Shown: positions 35,295-45,260, counted from the first letter of the stretch. The stretch is 64,000 nucleotides of DNA from Tenacibaculum sp. 1_MG-2023 (GCF_030547425.1 NZ_JAUORH010000003.1:1-64000), one strand, 5' to 3'. Notes: generated from the letters alone by a model not told the origin. Program-made: numbers and translations.

Positions 35295-36398
35295 TTAATT
35301 CTCCAATTTGTATTTTCCAATATGACCAGATACATCCCCACCGAGATAAAGATAACCATCATGTTCTTCAACAGAACTTGCTTCTGATACAACTTTACCA
35401 GTGGTGTCATAATACGTTTTTAATATTTCTCCATCAGCACTCAAATGCATAATCATTCCATAGCGAGCTACTTTGGGTTGTAAAAAAAGCGGAAGACCAT
35501 AAACTAATTTTTTTACAAGAGGTTTAGAGTGTATTCCATCTAAAGAAGGATCTCTTTTAGTAGAATAACCAAGCCAAAAACTACCATCGGCTCTCCTAGA
35601 GACTCCATTAGGGAAACCAGGGAGATTGTCTAAAAAAATATCTGTTGTTCCTTTATTACTGCCTTTTAACCAGTATCTAAGAATTCTATATTTAGCTAAA
35701 TCTACCATTAAAACAAAGTCTTCATTTTGAGAAACCGCAACACCGTTTCCAAAATAGGTGCCTTCTATAAGTGTTTTTACTTGTTTGGTTTTCGGGTTGT
35801 AGCTATAAAGACCTCCATCTGGTTTCGCTTCCATTAATAGTTTCCAAATATGTGTTCTGCTAAAAGGGATTTTAGAAGAAGTATTGGTAAAATAAATAGT
35901 TCCATCAGAAGCAATGTCAACATCATTGGGAATCAAAAATTTGTTTCCGTGTTCATCTTCACTAGCTAAGGTTGTGATTTTTCCGTTTTTATCAACACTG
36001 ATTAAACCTCTTTCTAAATCGCAAGCAATTAGATTTTGATTGCTATCAAAATGTAATCCTGCTACCCAAGATTCTGTATTACAAAACACAGAGACTTTTC
36101 CAGAAGTATCAATTTTTAAAACTCTACCATCTGAAAAATCTGTTTCTGAAATGTGCACCCCACAATATAAATTTCCTTGATTATCCACAGCAATATCTTC
36201 TGGACCGTACCAGCCATCTAAATTGATGTGCTGGGTTGAACTTAGCAGGTTATTTTCAAGAAGTACGCCTTCCAGTTTTGGTGGTGTAGGAGGAGACCAA
36301 GCTTCTGGATTTATTGAACATGATTTAAACGAAACACTAGCTATAAAAATGAGCAAGATTAAGAGTATAGTATATTTTACTATCGATACTGTTTTCAT
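35295..36398 (-). CDS. SMP-30/strictosidine synthase-like beta-propeller protein
   Basis: The 367-residue protein has an N-terminal membrane or lipoprotein-like segment (ILLILLIFIASVSFKSC, possible lipobox at about residues 24-27) and a six-bladed propeller of the SMP-30/strictosidine synthase type: GPEDIAVDNQGNLYCG, NDVDIASDGTIYFTNTSS, GNGVAVSQNEDFVLMVD, GFPNGVSRRADGSFWLGY. Relatives are lactonases and esterases, including the APMAP group. The substrate is unknown. The sequence just beyond its stop repeats its last 14 bases. Confidence 0.87.
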   Translation of the reverse strand: MKTVSIVKYTILLILLIFIASVSFKSCSINPEAWSPPTPPKLEGVLLENNLLSSTQHINLDGWYGPEDIAVDNQGNLYCGVHISETDFSDGRVLKIDTSGKVSVFCNTESWVAGLHFDSNQNLIACDLERGLISVDKNGKITTLASEDEHGNKFLIPNDVDIASDGTIYFTNTSSKIPFSRTHIWKLLMEAKPDGGLYSYNPKTKQVKTLIEGTYFGNGVAVSQNEDFVLMVDLAKYRILRYWLKGSNKGTTDIFLDNLPGFPNGVSRRADGSFWLGYSTKRDPSLDGIHSKPLVKKLVYGLPLFLQPKVARYGMIMHLSADGEILKTYYDTTGKVVSEASSVEEHDGYLYLGGDVSGHIGKYKLEN

Positions 36399-36464
36399 TG
36401 TATTTATTTTATGATTTATAAAGACAAAGAAAATAATGATAAACTATTTTTATCTTGATAAATG

Positions 36465-37040
36465 TTAGGAAATGACAACCTCTTTTCTAATTCTACTAAG
36501 CGACTCAGGAGCTATACCAAGAAAACTAGCTATTTGGTATTGAGGAGCTTTTAAAACAATTTTTTTATCGTAATCTTTTATAAAATCTAAGTACTTTTTC
36601 TTGGCTGATTTTGTTTGCATTGTTAATGTTCTTTGTTGGGCGCAAAGGTGATTTCTCTCAGCTAAAACACGTCCAAACTTTTCAAAATTAGGATACTCTT
36701 TATATAATTGAGTCAAATTATCAAAAGATATCTTATAAACTACACTATCTTCAATGGCTTCTAAAAATTCAGAAGAAGGAGTTTGGTATATAAAGCTATC
36801 AAAAACTGTTATAAAATGCTTATCACAAGCAAAATAGGTAGTGAATTCTTTATCTTCTATGTTTTTAAATGTTCTAAAGAGTCCAGATTCGACAAAGTAT
36901 AAATCTTTTACTGTTTTTCCTTCCTCAATTAATAAGGATTTAGCTTTATATTCTTTTTTTTCTAATTGATTGTGAAACGTTTGAAATTCATCTTCTGAGA
37001 GTCCGATTAAATCGTGCAACAATCTTTTTAGTTCATTCAT
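36465..37040 (-). CDS. Crp/Fnr-family regulator
   Basis: The 191-residue protein has an N-terminal cyclic-nucleotide-binding-type beta-roll (about 20-115) and a short C-terminal helix-turn-helix (QIASFLGIAPESLSRIRKEV). It lacks iron-sulfur cysteines and the conserved cAMP-binding PRE/R-ST-type residues, as is common for this Bacteroidetes subgroup, so the ligand is unknown. I use ATG 37040; a GTG at 37085 in the same frame is less likely. It is the last gene of the islet before rimO. Confidence 0.88.
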   Translation of the reverse strand: MNELKRLLHDLIGLSEDEFQTFHNQLEKKEYKAKSLLIEEGKTVKDLYFVESGLFRTFKNIEDKEFTTYFACDKHFITVFDSFIYQTPSSEFLEAIEDSVVYKISFDNLTQLYKEYPNFEKFGRVLAERNHLCAQQRTLTMQTKSAKKKYLDFIKDYDKKIVLKAPQYQIASFLGIAPESLSRIRKEVVIS

Positions 37041-37166
37041 TACGTAAATAGTGATTAGTGTAGTTTTTAAAGAGATGAAATTCACTGATAGCGAAGTTAT
37101 CTAAAACAATCCTAAGAATCAAACTAATTTTTAAGGGTTTAAAGTAAAAAAAGATCAATTAAAACG

Positions 37167-37174
37167 TATCTTTG
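37167..37174 (+). promoter_or_regulatory. candidate -7 box (TATCTTTG) for rimO
   Basis: TATCTTTG matches TAnnTTTG and lies 17 bp before the ATG, so the leader would be very short. Confidence 0.5.
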
Positions 37175-37191
37175 TACCCCAAAATTTTGAT

Positions 37192-38544
37192 ATGCGTACC
37201 AAAACAATAAAACAAAACAAAATCAATGTAGTTACCTTAGGTTGTTCTAAAAACGTTTACGATAGTGAAGTGTTAATGGGACAGTTAAAAGCCAATGGTA
37301 AAGACGTGGTTCATGAAGATGAAAATGACGATGGTAATATTGTAGTAATTAATACATGTGGCTTTATAGGTAAAGCTAAAGAAGAAAGTGTAGATACTAT
37401 TTTACATTATGCGCAACGTAAAGAAGCAGGTGAAGTAGATAAAGTATTTGTTACTGGTTGTTTAAGTGAGCGTTATAAACCAGATTTAGAAGCTGAAATT
37501 ACCAATGTAGATCAGTATTTTGGTACTCACGATTTACCTAACTTGCTTAAAGTTTTAGAAGCAGATTATAAGCATGAGTTAATCGGTGAGCGTTTAACAA
37601 CGACTCCGCAACATTATGCCTATTTAAAAATAGCTGAAGGTTGCGATCGTCCGTGTTCGTTTTGTGCTATTCCGTTAATGCGTGGTAAGCATGTTTCTAC
37701 CCCAATTGAAGATTTGGTTACAGAAGCTACGAAGTTGGCTGAAAAAGGAATTAAAGAAATCATGCTAATCGCACAAGATTTAACCTATTACGGATTAGAT
37801 ATTTATAAAAAACGTGCGTTGGCAGATTTACTGCAAGCGTTGGCGAAAGTTGATGGAATAGAATGGATTCGTTTGCATTATGCCTTTCCAACAGGTTTCC
37901 CAATGGACGTGTTAGAAGTAATGAAAAATGAGCCAAAGGTTTGTAATTATTTAGATATTCCGCTGCAGCATATCAACACCGAGATTTTAAAGTCAATGAA
38001 GCGTGGTACAACGCATGAAAAAACCACTGCGTTGATTCATAAATTCCGTGAAGCAGTACCAAATATGGCAATTCGTACGACATTGATTGTTGGATACCCT
38101 GGAGAAACTGAAGAGCAATTTCAAGAATTAAAAGATTGGGTAGAAGAAATGCGTTTTGAACGTTTAGGAGCTTTTGAATATTCACACGAAGAAAACACAG
38201 GTGCATATGTTTTAGAAGATGATGTGCCTGCTGATGTTAAGTTTAGACGTGTGAATGAAATCATGGAAGTGCAATCGCAAATTTCTTGGGAATTAAATCA
38301 GGAAAAAATAGGAAAGACTTTTAAATGTTTATTTGATAGAAAAGATGGTGGATATTACTACGGACGTACCGAGTTTGATTCACCTGATGTAGATAATGAT
38401 GTAATTGTTGATGCACGTGAACATTATATCAAATTAGGAGAATTTATTGATATTGAAATTTTTGAAGCAGGAGATTTTGATTTACATGGAAAACCTGTAG
38501 TAAAACAAGAAAGACCAGTTCCCTTAAATCAAAAGAGAAAGTAA
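37192..38544 (+). CDS. rimO: ribosomal protein S12 methylthiotransferase RimO
   Basis: RimO adds a methylthio group to an aspartate of ribosomal protein S12 with two iron-sulfur clusters and SAM. The 450 residues hold the UPF0004 domain with cluster cysteines C18, C56 and C90, the radical-SAM motif CDRPCSFC (151-158), and a C-terminal TRAM domain. RimO usually follows ftsY directly in flavobacteria; here about 4.9 kb lies between them. Confidence 0.96.
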   Translation: MRTKTIKQNKINVVTLGCSKNVYDSEVLMGQLKANGKDVVHEDENDDGNIVVINTCGFIGKAKEESVDTILHYAQRKEAGEVDKVFVTGCLSERYKPDLEAEITNVDQYFGTHDLPNLLKVLEADYKHELIGERLTTTPQHYAYLKIAEGCDRPCSFCAIPLMRGKHVSTPIEDLVTEATKLAEKGIKEIMLIAQDLTYYGLDIYKKRALADLLQALAKVDGIEWIRLHYAFPTGFPMDVLEVMKNEPKVCNYLDIPLQHINTEILKSMKRGTTHEKTTALIHKFREAVPNMAIRTTLIVGYPGETEEQFQELKDWVEEMRFERLGAFEYSHEENTGAYVLEDDVPADVKFRRVNEIMEVQSQISWELNQEKIGKTFKCLFDRKDGGYYYGRTEFDSPDVDNDVIVDAREHYIKLGEFIDIEIFEAGDFDLHGKPVVKQERPVPLNQKRK

Positions 38545-38552
38545 TTTTCACA

Positions 38553-38628
38553 AATGTCATTCAGAATGAAGAGAGGAATCTTACTGAAAACGAAATAAAA
38601 ATGAATCCTGCTATTGCAGGATTTTTTT
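38553..38628 (+). terminator. repeat remnant and intrinsic terminator after rimO
   Basis: ATGTCATTCAGAATGAAGAG and GGAATCTTACTGAA (38553-38588) look like a degenerate copy of the GTCATTCTGAATGAAG-type intergenic repeat. A clean hairpin, AATCCTGC-TATT-GCAGGATT with a T run, follows at 38604-38628 and should end rimO transcription. Confidence 0.7.
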
Positions 38629-38643
38629 ATGCATATTTGTCAC

Positions 38644-39393
38644 ATGAAAAAAGCCTATTTTAATTGGAGTTCAGGTAAAGACTCTTCATTAGCATTATAC
38701 AAAATATTGCAACAAAAGGAATACGATGTGCAAAAATTGATTACGAATGTAAATCAAGATTACCAACGTGTTTCAATGCATGGGTTGCATGAAGATTTAC
38801 TAGATGCACAAGCTGAAAGTATTGGTATTCCATTAGAAAAAATTTACTTTCCTGCTGAGGTTACGATGGATTTGTATAATGAGAGAGTGAAAGAGAAAAC
38901 TGCTGAGCTAAAAGATGTAGGTCTTGTAAATGGCATTTTTGGTGATATTTTCTTGGAAGATTTAAGAGCGTATCGTGATTCAAAATTACAAGAAGTAGGA
39001 ATTACAGGAGTATATCCGCTATGGAAGCAAGATACTAAGGAGTTATTACGTGAATTTCTGAGTTTAGGTTTTAAAACAATTACCGTTTGTGTCAATGCAA
39101 AATTGTTGGGAGAAGAGTTTGTAGGTAGGGTTATTGATGATGATTTTATAAATGAGCTTCCTGAGGGAGTAGATGTTTGCGGAGAAAATGGTGAGTTTCA
39201 TACTTTTTGTTATGATGGACCTATTTTTAAGAAACCTGTAGCCTTTGAAATAGGAGAGAAGGTGTTGAAATCGTATACTTTGCATAAAAACGATGATGAC
39301 AACTGTTATCAGGATTCAAAGAAATCAGAAAAAAAAGCTACTAAAAACTATGATAGAAGTTTTTGGTACTGTGATTTACTGTTAAAAAAGTAA
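38644..39393 (+). CDS. diphthine-ammonia ligase-like PP-loop ATPase (DPH6 family)
   Basis: The 249-residue protein has the PP-loop motif SSGKDSSLALYKI near residue 10, followed by the MJ0570/ATP_bind_4 motifs YPLWKQDTKELLREF and DVCGENGEFHTFCYDGPIF. In eukaryotes the family amidates diphthine on elongation factor 2. Bacteria have no diphthamide, so the bacterial substrate is unknown. The frame is open back to 38614; I chose ATG 38644 because it gives the usual N-terminus MKKAYFNWSSGKDS. Its 3' end overlaps the convergent DUF6122 gene by 12 bp. Confidence 0.9.
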   Translation: MKKAYFNWSSGKDSSLALYKILQQKEYDVQKLITNVNQDYQRVSMHGLHEDLLDAQAESIGIPLEKIYFPAEVTMDLYNERVKEKTAELKDVGLVNGIFGDIFLEDLRAYRDSKLQEVGITGVYPLWKQDTKELLREFLSLGFKTITVCVNAKLLGEEFVGRVIDDDFINELPEGVDVCGENGEFHTFCYDGPIFKKPVAFEIGEKVLKSYTLHKNDDDNCYQDSKKSEKKATKNYDRSFWYCDLLLKK

Positions 39394-39765
39394 TTTGCTT
39401 ATTGGTTCTAATAAACTTTTTGCTGGGGCATTTTCTAAGCAAGAATTACAAGCGTTGTACATAAATAAACAATCGATAAAATCGGTTAGCATGTGCAGCA
39501 ATAATCCTAAACCTATAATATTATAAGGTCTTTTTAAAAAGAGTAAAACAATATAGATTCCAATAGCATAATAAGAGTGAAGTATGTGAAACCCGAAACT
39601 ACATCGGTTAGAATCAAATATTGGGTTAGCAAATAAATGATCTAGATCTACTAACATAGTAGCAAGCAAAATTAGAGCAATTCTTTTCCAGTTATTTCTA
39701 AAAAATAGATAGGCTATGATTATGGGAAAACCAAAATGTAAAAAATAATGAATAAATGCTTGCAT
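39382..39765 (-). CDS. DUF6122 membrane protein
   Basis: The 127-residue protein has about four membrane helices and conserved polar residues within them: HYFLHFGFP, MLVDLDHLF, CSFGFHILHSY and LLLHMLTDFIDC. The buried His and Asp residues recall membrane metal-dependent hydrolase families of the YdjM type, but no function is known. It is the last gene of the minus-strand run from 41686. Confidence 0.8.
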   Translation of the reverse strand: MQAFIHYFLHFGFPIIIAYLFFRNNWKRIALILLATMLVDLDHLFANPIFDSNRCSFGFHILHSYYAIGIYIVLLFLKRPYNIIGLGLLLHMLTDFIDCLFMYNACNSCLENAPAKSLLEPISKLLF

Positions 39766-39776
39766 TTATTTTAAGA

Positions 39777-40382
39777 TTAAACTACTTCTTTTTCTAAAGC
39801 TAAAAAATGTGTGACCTTTGAGCTGTTATTGTTATGCAGTGGAATAATGTGTAATTCACATTTATAGGTAGAGTTATCTTTTCTGTAATTGACAATTATA
39901 TCTTTAAAAGGCTTTCCTTTTAGTAGTTTCGTTTGAATCCTTTTTCTAGTAGTTTCCTTGGTTTTTTCACCTTGTAAAAAACGTGGAGTTTTGTTTAAAG
40001 CAAACTCTTTTTTATATCCCGTCATTTTTGTAAAACCGTTGCTCACCCAAACTATTTTTTTATTAACATCGGTAAGAACTAAAGATTCATAATAGTTTTC
40101 TTTTATAATATGTGATATGTTGTTTTTCCAGTTAAGGTTTTTAGATAGCGTTTTTATAATTTTTAAGTCACTATATAACTCTTTTTCAAAAAACAAATCT
40201 TGAATACCCCAACTTAAAAGGTTTACACTTTTCTTTGAAGAAGGTTCAAGGTCAGTAGCAATTTTAATATACTCTTCTTTTTCCAAATTAGACACATAAA
40301 TATCTAAAGACATCATTTTATCAAAACTATTTTTCATATCAACTAAGTAACTACTTTTTTTAGAAAAATTAAAACTTTTCAA
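39777..40382 (-). CDS. LOV-like PAS-domain protein lacking the photoactive cysteine
   Basis: The 201-residue protein has an N-terminal helical region of unknown fold (1-90) and a PAS domain (about 95-195): SLVLTDVNKKIVWVSNGFTK, MTGYKKEF, NKTPRFLQG, YRKDNSTYKCELHIIPL. The order and the RFLQG motif are those of flavin-binding LOV domains (canonical NCRFLQG), but the cysteine that bonds FMN is replaced by P133. No kinase or output domain is attached. It overlaps the TIGR02757 gene by 14 bp, so the two are translationally coupled. Confidence 0.82.
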   Translation of the reverse strand: MKSFNFSKKSSYLVDMKNSFDKMMSLDIYVSNLEKEEYIKIATDLEPSSKKSVNLLSWGIQDLFFEKELYSDLKIIKTLSKNLNWKNNISHIIKENYYESLVLTDVNKKIVWVSNGFTKMTGYKKEFALNKTPRFLQGEKTKETTRKRIQTKLLKGKPFKDIIVNYRKDNSTYKCELHIIPLHNNNSSKVTHFLALEKEVV

Positions 40383-41133
40383 AAACGCCTAAACTAAATA
40401 AGGCAAAATCATACTTAACAGGGTCTTTTTTATCAAACTTTCTTAACGTTAGGTCAAGTTCTTGAATTGCTTTCCAGTCATTCTGTTTTCGAGTAAGGAT
40501 TCTCAGTTTTCGAGCAACATTTCCTGTGTGAACATCTAAGGGTAAATGCAAGTTAGCCTGTGAGTGTTTTTTCCATATACCTAAATCGACTCCAGTAGCA
40601 TTATCGCGTACCATCCAGCGTAAAAACATGTTAATTCGCTTCGATGCTGAACCTTTCAACGGATCGGAAACATGTTTTAAAGTTCTTGGTTGGTGTAGTA
40701 TTTCAAAAAAAACTTGTTTAAAATGATGAATTGCATGCTGATAATTATCGGCATTACCTTTAGGTTGTAAAACAGCTTCCAATCCACCATGGTTTTGATA
40801 GATGTTTTTTAAAGACTGTATAAAAAACTTAAAATCTTCAGCATTAAAAGTTCTGTGGACAAACCCATCAAAACTAGCTAAATCTTCTTCAGTATGATTG
40901 AGTACAAAATCGTAAGGTGAGTTTCCCATTAAACTCATCATTTTATGGGAGTTGTTAATAATCATTTTACGATTTCCCCAGGCAATAGTTGCTGCTAGAA
41001 AACCAGCAATTTCAACATCTTCTTTCAACGAAAATAGATGTGGAATTTGAATTGGGTCACTATCAATAAAATCAGGATTGTTGTATCGTACAACCTTTTC
41101 GTCTAAAAATTCTTTAAGTTCAGTTTTGTTCAT
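40369..41133 (-). CDS. TIGR02757 (DUF2400) family protein
   Basis: The 254-residue protein matches TIGR02757, a family common in Bacteroidetes and Proteobacteria: IPHLFSLKEDVEIAGFLAA, IAWGNRKMIINNSHKM, RINMFLRWMVRDNATGVDLG and HLPLDVHTGNVARKL. The last motifs resemble the helix-hairpin-helix region of base-excision DNA glycosylases, so a DNA-repair role is conceivable; it is not established. It starts 1 bp after the CPBP gene stop. Confidence 0.87.
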   Translation of the reverse strand: MNKTELKEFLDEKVVRYNNPDFIDSDPIQIPHLFSLKEDVEIAGFLAATIAWGNRKMIINNSHKMMSLMGNSPYDFVLNHTEEDLASFDGFVHRTFNAEDFKFFIQSLKNIYQNHGGLEAVLQPKGNADNYQHAIHHFKQVFFEILHQPRTLKHVSDPLKGSASKRINMFLRWMVRDNATGVDLGIWKKHSQANLHLPLDVHTGNVARKLRILTRKQNDWKAIQELDLTLRKFDKKDPVKYDFALFSLGVFEKF

Positions 41134-41134
41134 T

Positions 41135-41686
41135 TTATACTAAATCTCCTGCAAAACTAAGCAAAACAAAGAAAGCATTATAGCAAGCATGTAATAAGAT
41201 ACTCCATTGTAAGCCAAAACGAACTCTAATAAATCCTAAATAGCCGCCTAAAATAGTTTGTGGAGCAACTAATATTGGAGCTAATAAAAGGACATTTGTG
41301 GTAATACCAAAATTGGTTAAGTGTACTAAACCAAAAAGTATAGCAAAGATATAGAAGGCTTTTTTAAATGTTTTTTTGCCATGAAATAAGGTGATAGGAG
41401 CTCTAAAAAATAATTCTTCGAACAAAGGGGCTAAAATAATAGCAAGAAAAGCAATAAACCATTTAGAGTGTGCTTTTAGTAGTTCCTCCATAGCATGCTC
41501 ATTCATATTTACCCAACCCAATTCTTGAATAAGAATAAAAAGAGGAGACAATACAGCACCTGTAATAATACTTATGATCAATAGATGAAAGAATTTTTGA
41601 AATTGATACGTACTATTCTGGTTAGTATCTTTTTCTAAAACAGGGTTTTTTAAATAAATGATAAGCTCTTGAAAAGTTTCTTTCAT
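41135..41686 (-). CDS. CPBP-family intramembrane metalloprotease
   Basis: The 183-residue protein has about five membrane helices and the CPBP/Rce1 motifs: EE-x3-R (E90, E91, R95 in LFEELFFRA), H122 in FGLVHLTNF and H166 in ILLHACYNA. Rce1-type proteases cleave membrane or prenylated substrates; bacterial members often process or protect against peptides. The substrate is unknown. It is in one minus-strand run with TIGR02757 and the PAS gene. Confidence 0.87.
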   Translation of the reverse strand: MKETFQELIIYLKNPVLEKDTNQNSTYQFQKFFHLLIISIITGAVLSPLFILIQELGWVNMNEHAMEELLKAHSKWFIAFLAIILAPLFEELFFRAPITLFHGKKTFKKAFYIFAILFGLVHLTNFGITTNVLLLAPILVAPQTILGGYLGFIRVRFGLQWSILLHACYNAFFVLLSFAGDLV

Positions 41687-41731
41687 AGAATTGATTTATT
41701 AATTAGTAGCCAGAAACTTCAAATAGTTACA

Positions 41732-42394
41732 CTATTCAACAATAATTCCGTCCTTCATGGTAAGTGTTCTATCAGCCATTTGTGCTAACTCTTTGTTGTG
41801 TGTGACTAACACAAAAGTTTGTCCGAACTCACCACGCAGTTTAAAAAATAACTCATGTAAGTTTTTAGCAGAAGTAGAGTCAAGGTTTCCTGAAGGTTCG
41901 TCAGCAAAAATAACAGAAGGCTCATTAATTAAAGCTCTGGCAACGGCTACACGTTGTTGTTCTCCACCAGAAAGTTCATTAGGTTTATGGTTCTCTCTAT
42001 GTGATAATCCTAAAAAGGCTAGTAATTCTTTGGCTCTTTTTTCGGTTTCTGCTTTTCCTTTTCCTCCTATAAAGGCAGGAATACAAACATTTTCTAAGGC
42101 AGTAAATTCTGGTAATAACTGATGAAATTGAAAAATGAATCCGATGTGTTTATTTCTGAAAGCAGAAACTTTTGTGTCGTTTAAACCTTTGATAGAAACA
42201 CCATCGACTAACAATTCGTAGTTTTGATTTTTTAAGGGTTTATCTAAAGTTCCTAAAATTTGTAATAAGGTTGTTTTACCAGCTCCAGAAGGACCAACAA
42301 TAGCTACAATTTCTCCTTTTTTTATATGAAGGTCAACGCCTTTTAAAATTTCTACCTCTCCGTAATGTTTGTGGATGTTTTTAGCAACAATCAT
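41732..42394 (-). CDS. ABC transporter ATPase of the LolD/MacB type
   Basis: The 220-residue protein has Walker A (GPSGAGKTT), signature ([15 protein letters not shown]), Walker B ([12 protein letters not shown]) and the H-loop TH. The NLD after Walker B and the overall length place it in the LolD/FtsE/MacB group, which drives mechanotransmission transporters such as lipoprotein release. No permease is next to it, so the partner must be elsewhere. It lies 45 bp before the CPBP gene. Confidence 0.9.
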   Translation of the reverse strand: MIVAKNIHKHYGEVEILKGVDLHIKKGEIVAIVGPSGAGKTTLLQILGTLDKPLKNQNYELLVDGVSIKGLNDTKVSAFRNKHIGFIFQFHQLLPEFTALENVCIPAFIGGKGKAETEKRAKELLAFLGLSHRENHKPNELSGGEQQRVAVARALINEPSVIFADEPSGNLDSTSAKNLHELFFKLRGEFGQTFVLVTHNKELAQMADRTLTMKDGIIVE

Positions 42395-42421
42395 AGTGTT
42401 ATTTTCTAAGTAACGAATGTA

Positions 42422-42461
42422 TAAAAAAGAAATCAGATAAACTTTAGAGCTTACCTGATTT
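42422..42461 (-). terminator. probable terminator of the DUF5916 gene
   Basis: On the minus strand AAATCAGGTAA pairs with TTATCTGATTT with one mismatch around a ten-base loop, and TCTTTTTTAT follows. Confidence 0.6.
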
Positions 42462-42483
42462 AAAATAATACATAAACGTGTAT

Positions 42484-45018
42484 TTAAATTATGCTTTTGA
42501 TGTTGTTATAATCAATAAAATAAACCAAGCGAACTGAAAACCTATGCTGCATGCTTTGATCAAAGAGTTTAGAGATATTGTTTTTAAAATCAATATTTGC
42601 AGGGGCAAAATCATGATCAGGTCTTATAGAGTTTCTGTAGAAAAAAATCAATTGACTACCAGGAGCAAATTGCCATTGATAATTTAAGTCTAAGTTCCAA
42701 CTATTAAAATTTTTATCGTGTTCTCCTTGATAATTATTTGAAGTAAGTTCTCCGTTATCTTCATTTAAGCTAAAATACTTTTCTTGATATGGAACTTTAC
42801 TCCAGTTATGCCTAAACGATAACGACGCTGCTGATTTTGTGCTAAACGTATATTTCCCAGTTAAAGAATTGTCATAAGTAGCCCAATCTCGTTGCCCGAA
42901 AATAATATGATCTTTTAAAGGAGCTAATGAAGGTTTTTCTTCTACATCATCTTCATCAATTTTTGTAACATAGCCTTGACCGTTATTTGTTTTACCATAC
43001 CTGAAACCATAAATTAAAGAAAACTTGTTGGTAAAACGATATCTAGGAGAAATTCTGAATCCATAGTCTTCTTTAGGATTGTTTTTATAAAAAGTATAAT
43101 ACCAATCGTAGTCTATAGCGAACTTTTTTCTATAATCAGTAGACCCCCAGTGATTCACATTTAGTCTTTCAGGTCTGTTAAAATAAACTCCACTAGTAGT
43201 TCCTTGTCTTGGTTCAAAAAAATCTTTTCGTTCTGTGCTATAATTCAAATTTCCTCCAAAACTGAATCGTTCTTTTGTGTCAGTACCAAAAGATAAACTA
43301 GCATTTGTACCTACGTACGTTCCTGGATTGTGTAAGAAGTTAACATCATAAAAAATATTAACTCTATAATTATTGAATAGTCCTTTAGGTTTTAACAGCT
43401 GGTAACCGATAAAACCGTAAATAACTTGTTCGTTATTGCTAAATAGAATTCCCATGTCGTTAGGGTTATAGTCTTTGTTTTCAAAATTATATCCAATTTC
43501 TCCACGCCAATTCCCTGATTGCTTACCTATACTAGTGTCGAAAGTGTAACCTGTATTAGGATTGTCTTCATCGTCAGAGATAGTACTCATTTTAAAACTA
43601 CCGTCTACATTGTATCTACTTTTTTTATCTTCAACATGCCATAGAAGTCCAGTAACATTAGCATCTCTAAATCGTCCATCACGAGTTACATTGGTGTTAA
43701 TTAAGGTAACAGATGAGTTTTGATTAAACTGCTGATCTAATACCATAATATTGTAATTAGAAAACGGATTTACTGTAGTTTTATAAGTACTCACATTGCT
43801 AATTGTATCCAACCCGTTAATTGTTTGTTCAGTTCTTTCAACAGTAGCTTCTGTTTTTTCGGTAATAGCATTAAAAAAGCCAACTCCTAAACCTCCTTTG
43901 GTTCTTCCTGATATTTTTATAGCGTTTAGCATTTGAACTTTATCAGGAATATCTATAACTTCATCATTTACTTTTTTACCATCAGTAAATTCATCATCAT
44001 CTTTTCGTTCATCAGAAAATTGATCTATTGGTCTTCCACCAACTCTTCTAGAATAAAACAAATTACCTTTGGTAAAGAGGTCGGTTCCTTCTGTAAAAAA
44101 TTGACGTTGTTCTGTAAATTGTTGTTCGAAAGGGCCGAGGTTTAAGGTAACATTGTCAAAACCTACTTGACTAAAATCAGGAATTAATGTTGCGTCTAGT
44201 GTAAAGTTTTCAGTAATTCCATATTTCACATCCATACCTACGCTCCAGTCAAAAACGGTATTATCATCTTTAGTGGTTGTAGTTGCCGATGCGTATGGAT
44301 AAAAGTTTAATCGAGTAGGAGGTTTTATATTGTTAAAGTTTTTATACAGACCATCGTATTGTGTCCAATTCCCTTGTTGATTATCAATATGGTTCCAAGT
44401 AAATTGAGCATTCAAATTTAGAACCTTTCTGTGATAATTGATTCCCCATGATTGAACAGGAACATTGGCAAAACGTAAAGCTCTATAAGGAATCTTCATC
44501 TCCACAACCCAAGAGTCTTCGTTAATACTAAAATCGCTATCCCATACAGCACTCCAGTTAAAATCTTCATTTCCGTTTGATACTTTTGAGTCTGCTTGCG
44601 CACCAGAACTGGTTACAATAAATTCAAAAGGATTTTGTCCATCATCGTTAGGGTTAATGGTTATTAAAAAGAAGTCGCTATTACCAATATTGTCTCTGTT
44701 GGTAAACTCAGCAGGTATTTTTGAAGGATCAGGATCATACATTTTGGCACTGATGTAAATAGCATTGTCATCATACACCAATTTTACTATTGTTTTATGA
44801 GTGTTAGGTTCTTCTTTTCCATTGTCAGGACGCATCATCACAAAATCTTTAGCAACAGGAACATTTTGCCAAGCGGTGTCATCTAGTTTTCCATCAATTT
44901 TTGGTGGTGAATCTACACGTACTACGTCTAGTTTTTTTCTATTTTGGTTAATAGTTTGAGCAGTTGTGATTTTTATAAAGAAGAAACAGATTGTAAGAAA
45001 TGCTAAAATTTTAAGCAT
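42484..45018 (-). CDS. DUF5916 outer-membrane protein with CBM9-like domain
   Basis: The 844-residue protein has a signal peptide (about 1-20), a CBM9-like sugar/peptide-binding beta-sandwich (about 28-215, [35 protein letters not shown]) and a long C-terminal part (DUF5916) with alternating beta-strands and aromatic ends that reads like an outer-membrane barrel. Proteins of this type are common in flavobacteria; a role in uptake or surface display is likely, but none is proven. It is monocistronic. Confidence 0.85.
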   Translation of the reverse strand: MLKILAFLTICFFFIKITTAQTINQNRKKLDVVRVDSPPKIDGKLDDTAWQNVPVAKDFVMMRPDNGKEEPNTHKTIVKLVYDDNAIYISAKMYDPDPSKIPAEFTNRDNIGNSDFFLITINPNDDGQNPFEFIVTSSGAQADSKVSNGNEDFNWSAVWDSDFSINEDSWVVEMKIPYRALRFANVPVQSWGINYHRKVLNLNAQFTWNHIDNQQGNWTQYDGLYKNFNNIKPPTRLNFYPYASATTTTKDDNTVFDWSVGMDVKYGITENFTLDATLIPDFSQVGFDNVTLNLGPFEQQFTEQRQFFTEGTDLFTKGNLFYSRRVGGRPIDQFSDERKDDDEFTDGKKVNDEVIDIPDKVQMLNAIKISGRTKGGLGVGFFNAITEKTEATVERTEQTINGLDTISNVSTYKTTVNPFSNYNIMVLDQQFNQNSSVTLINTNVTRDGRFRDANVTGLLWHVEDKKSRYNVDGSFKMSTISDDEDNPNTGYTFDTSIGKQSGNWRGEIGYNFENKDYNPNDMGILFSNNEQVIYGFIGYQLLKPKGLFNNYRVNIFYDVNFLHNPGTYVGTNASLSFGTDTKERFSFGGNLNYSTERKDFFEPRQGTTSGVYFNRPERLNVNHWGSTDYRKKFAIDYDWYYTFYKNNPKEDYGFRISPRYRFTNKFSLIYGFRYGKTNNGQGYVTKIDEDDVEEKPSLAPLKDHIIFGQRDWATYDNSLTGKYTFSTKSAASLSFRHNWSKVPYQEKYFSLNEDNGELTSNNYQGEHDKNFNSWNLDLNYQWQFAPGSQLIFFYRNSIRPDHDFAPANIDFKNNISKLFDQSMQHRFSVRLVYFIDYNNIKSII

Positions 45019-45228
45019 AGTTGATTGAGATATAGTATTAGTTGTTGAGCTAAATTATTATGATTTGGGTTAATAAATCACAAAATCACGTTAATTACAG
45101 TAAAGACCTGTTAAAAAAAAGAATGTTACATGTTTAAGTGTTAAAAAAATGTAAAAACAAAAATTGAATAAAATTGATTTTAATCATAAATTAAAGTACA
45201 ATTTATAAGGTATTATAAATTGAATTTG

Positions 45229-45236
45229 TATTTTTG
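45229..45236 (+). promoter_or_regulatory. candidate -7 box (TATTTTTG) for sucC
   Basis: TATTTTTG matches TAnnTTTG and lies 25 bp before ATG 45261. The frame's TTG at 45234 lies within it and is therefore not the start. Confidence 0.55.
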
Positions 45237-45260
45237 TTCGACTTTAAAAATTCATATCTA

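Noticed and set aside
38644..39393. Evidence of diphthamide synthesis
   Set aside because: The family is present in bacteria without diphthamide, so only the PP-loop enzyme family is claimed.
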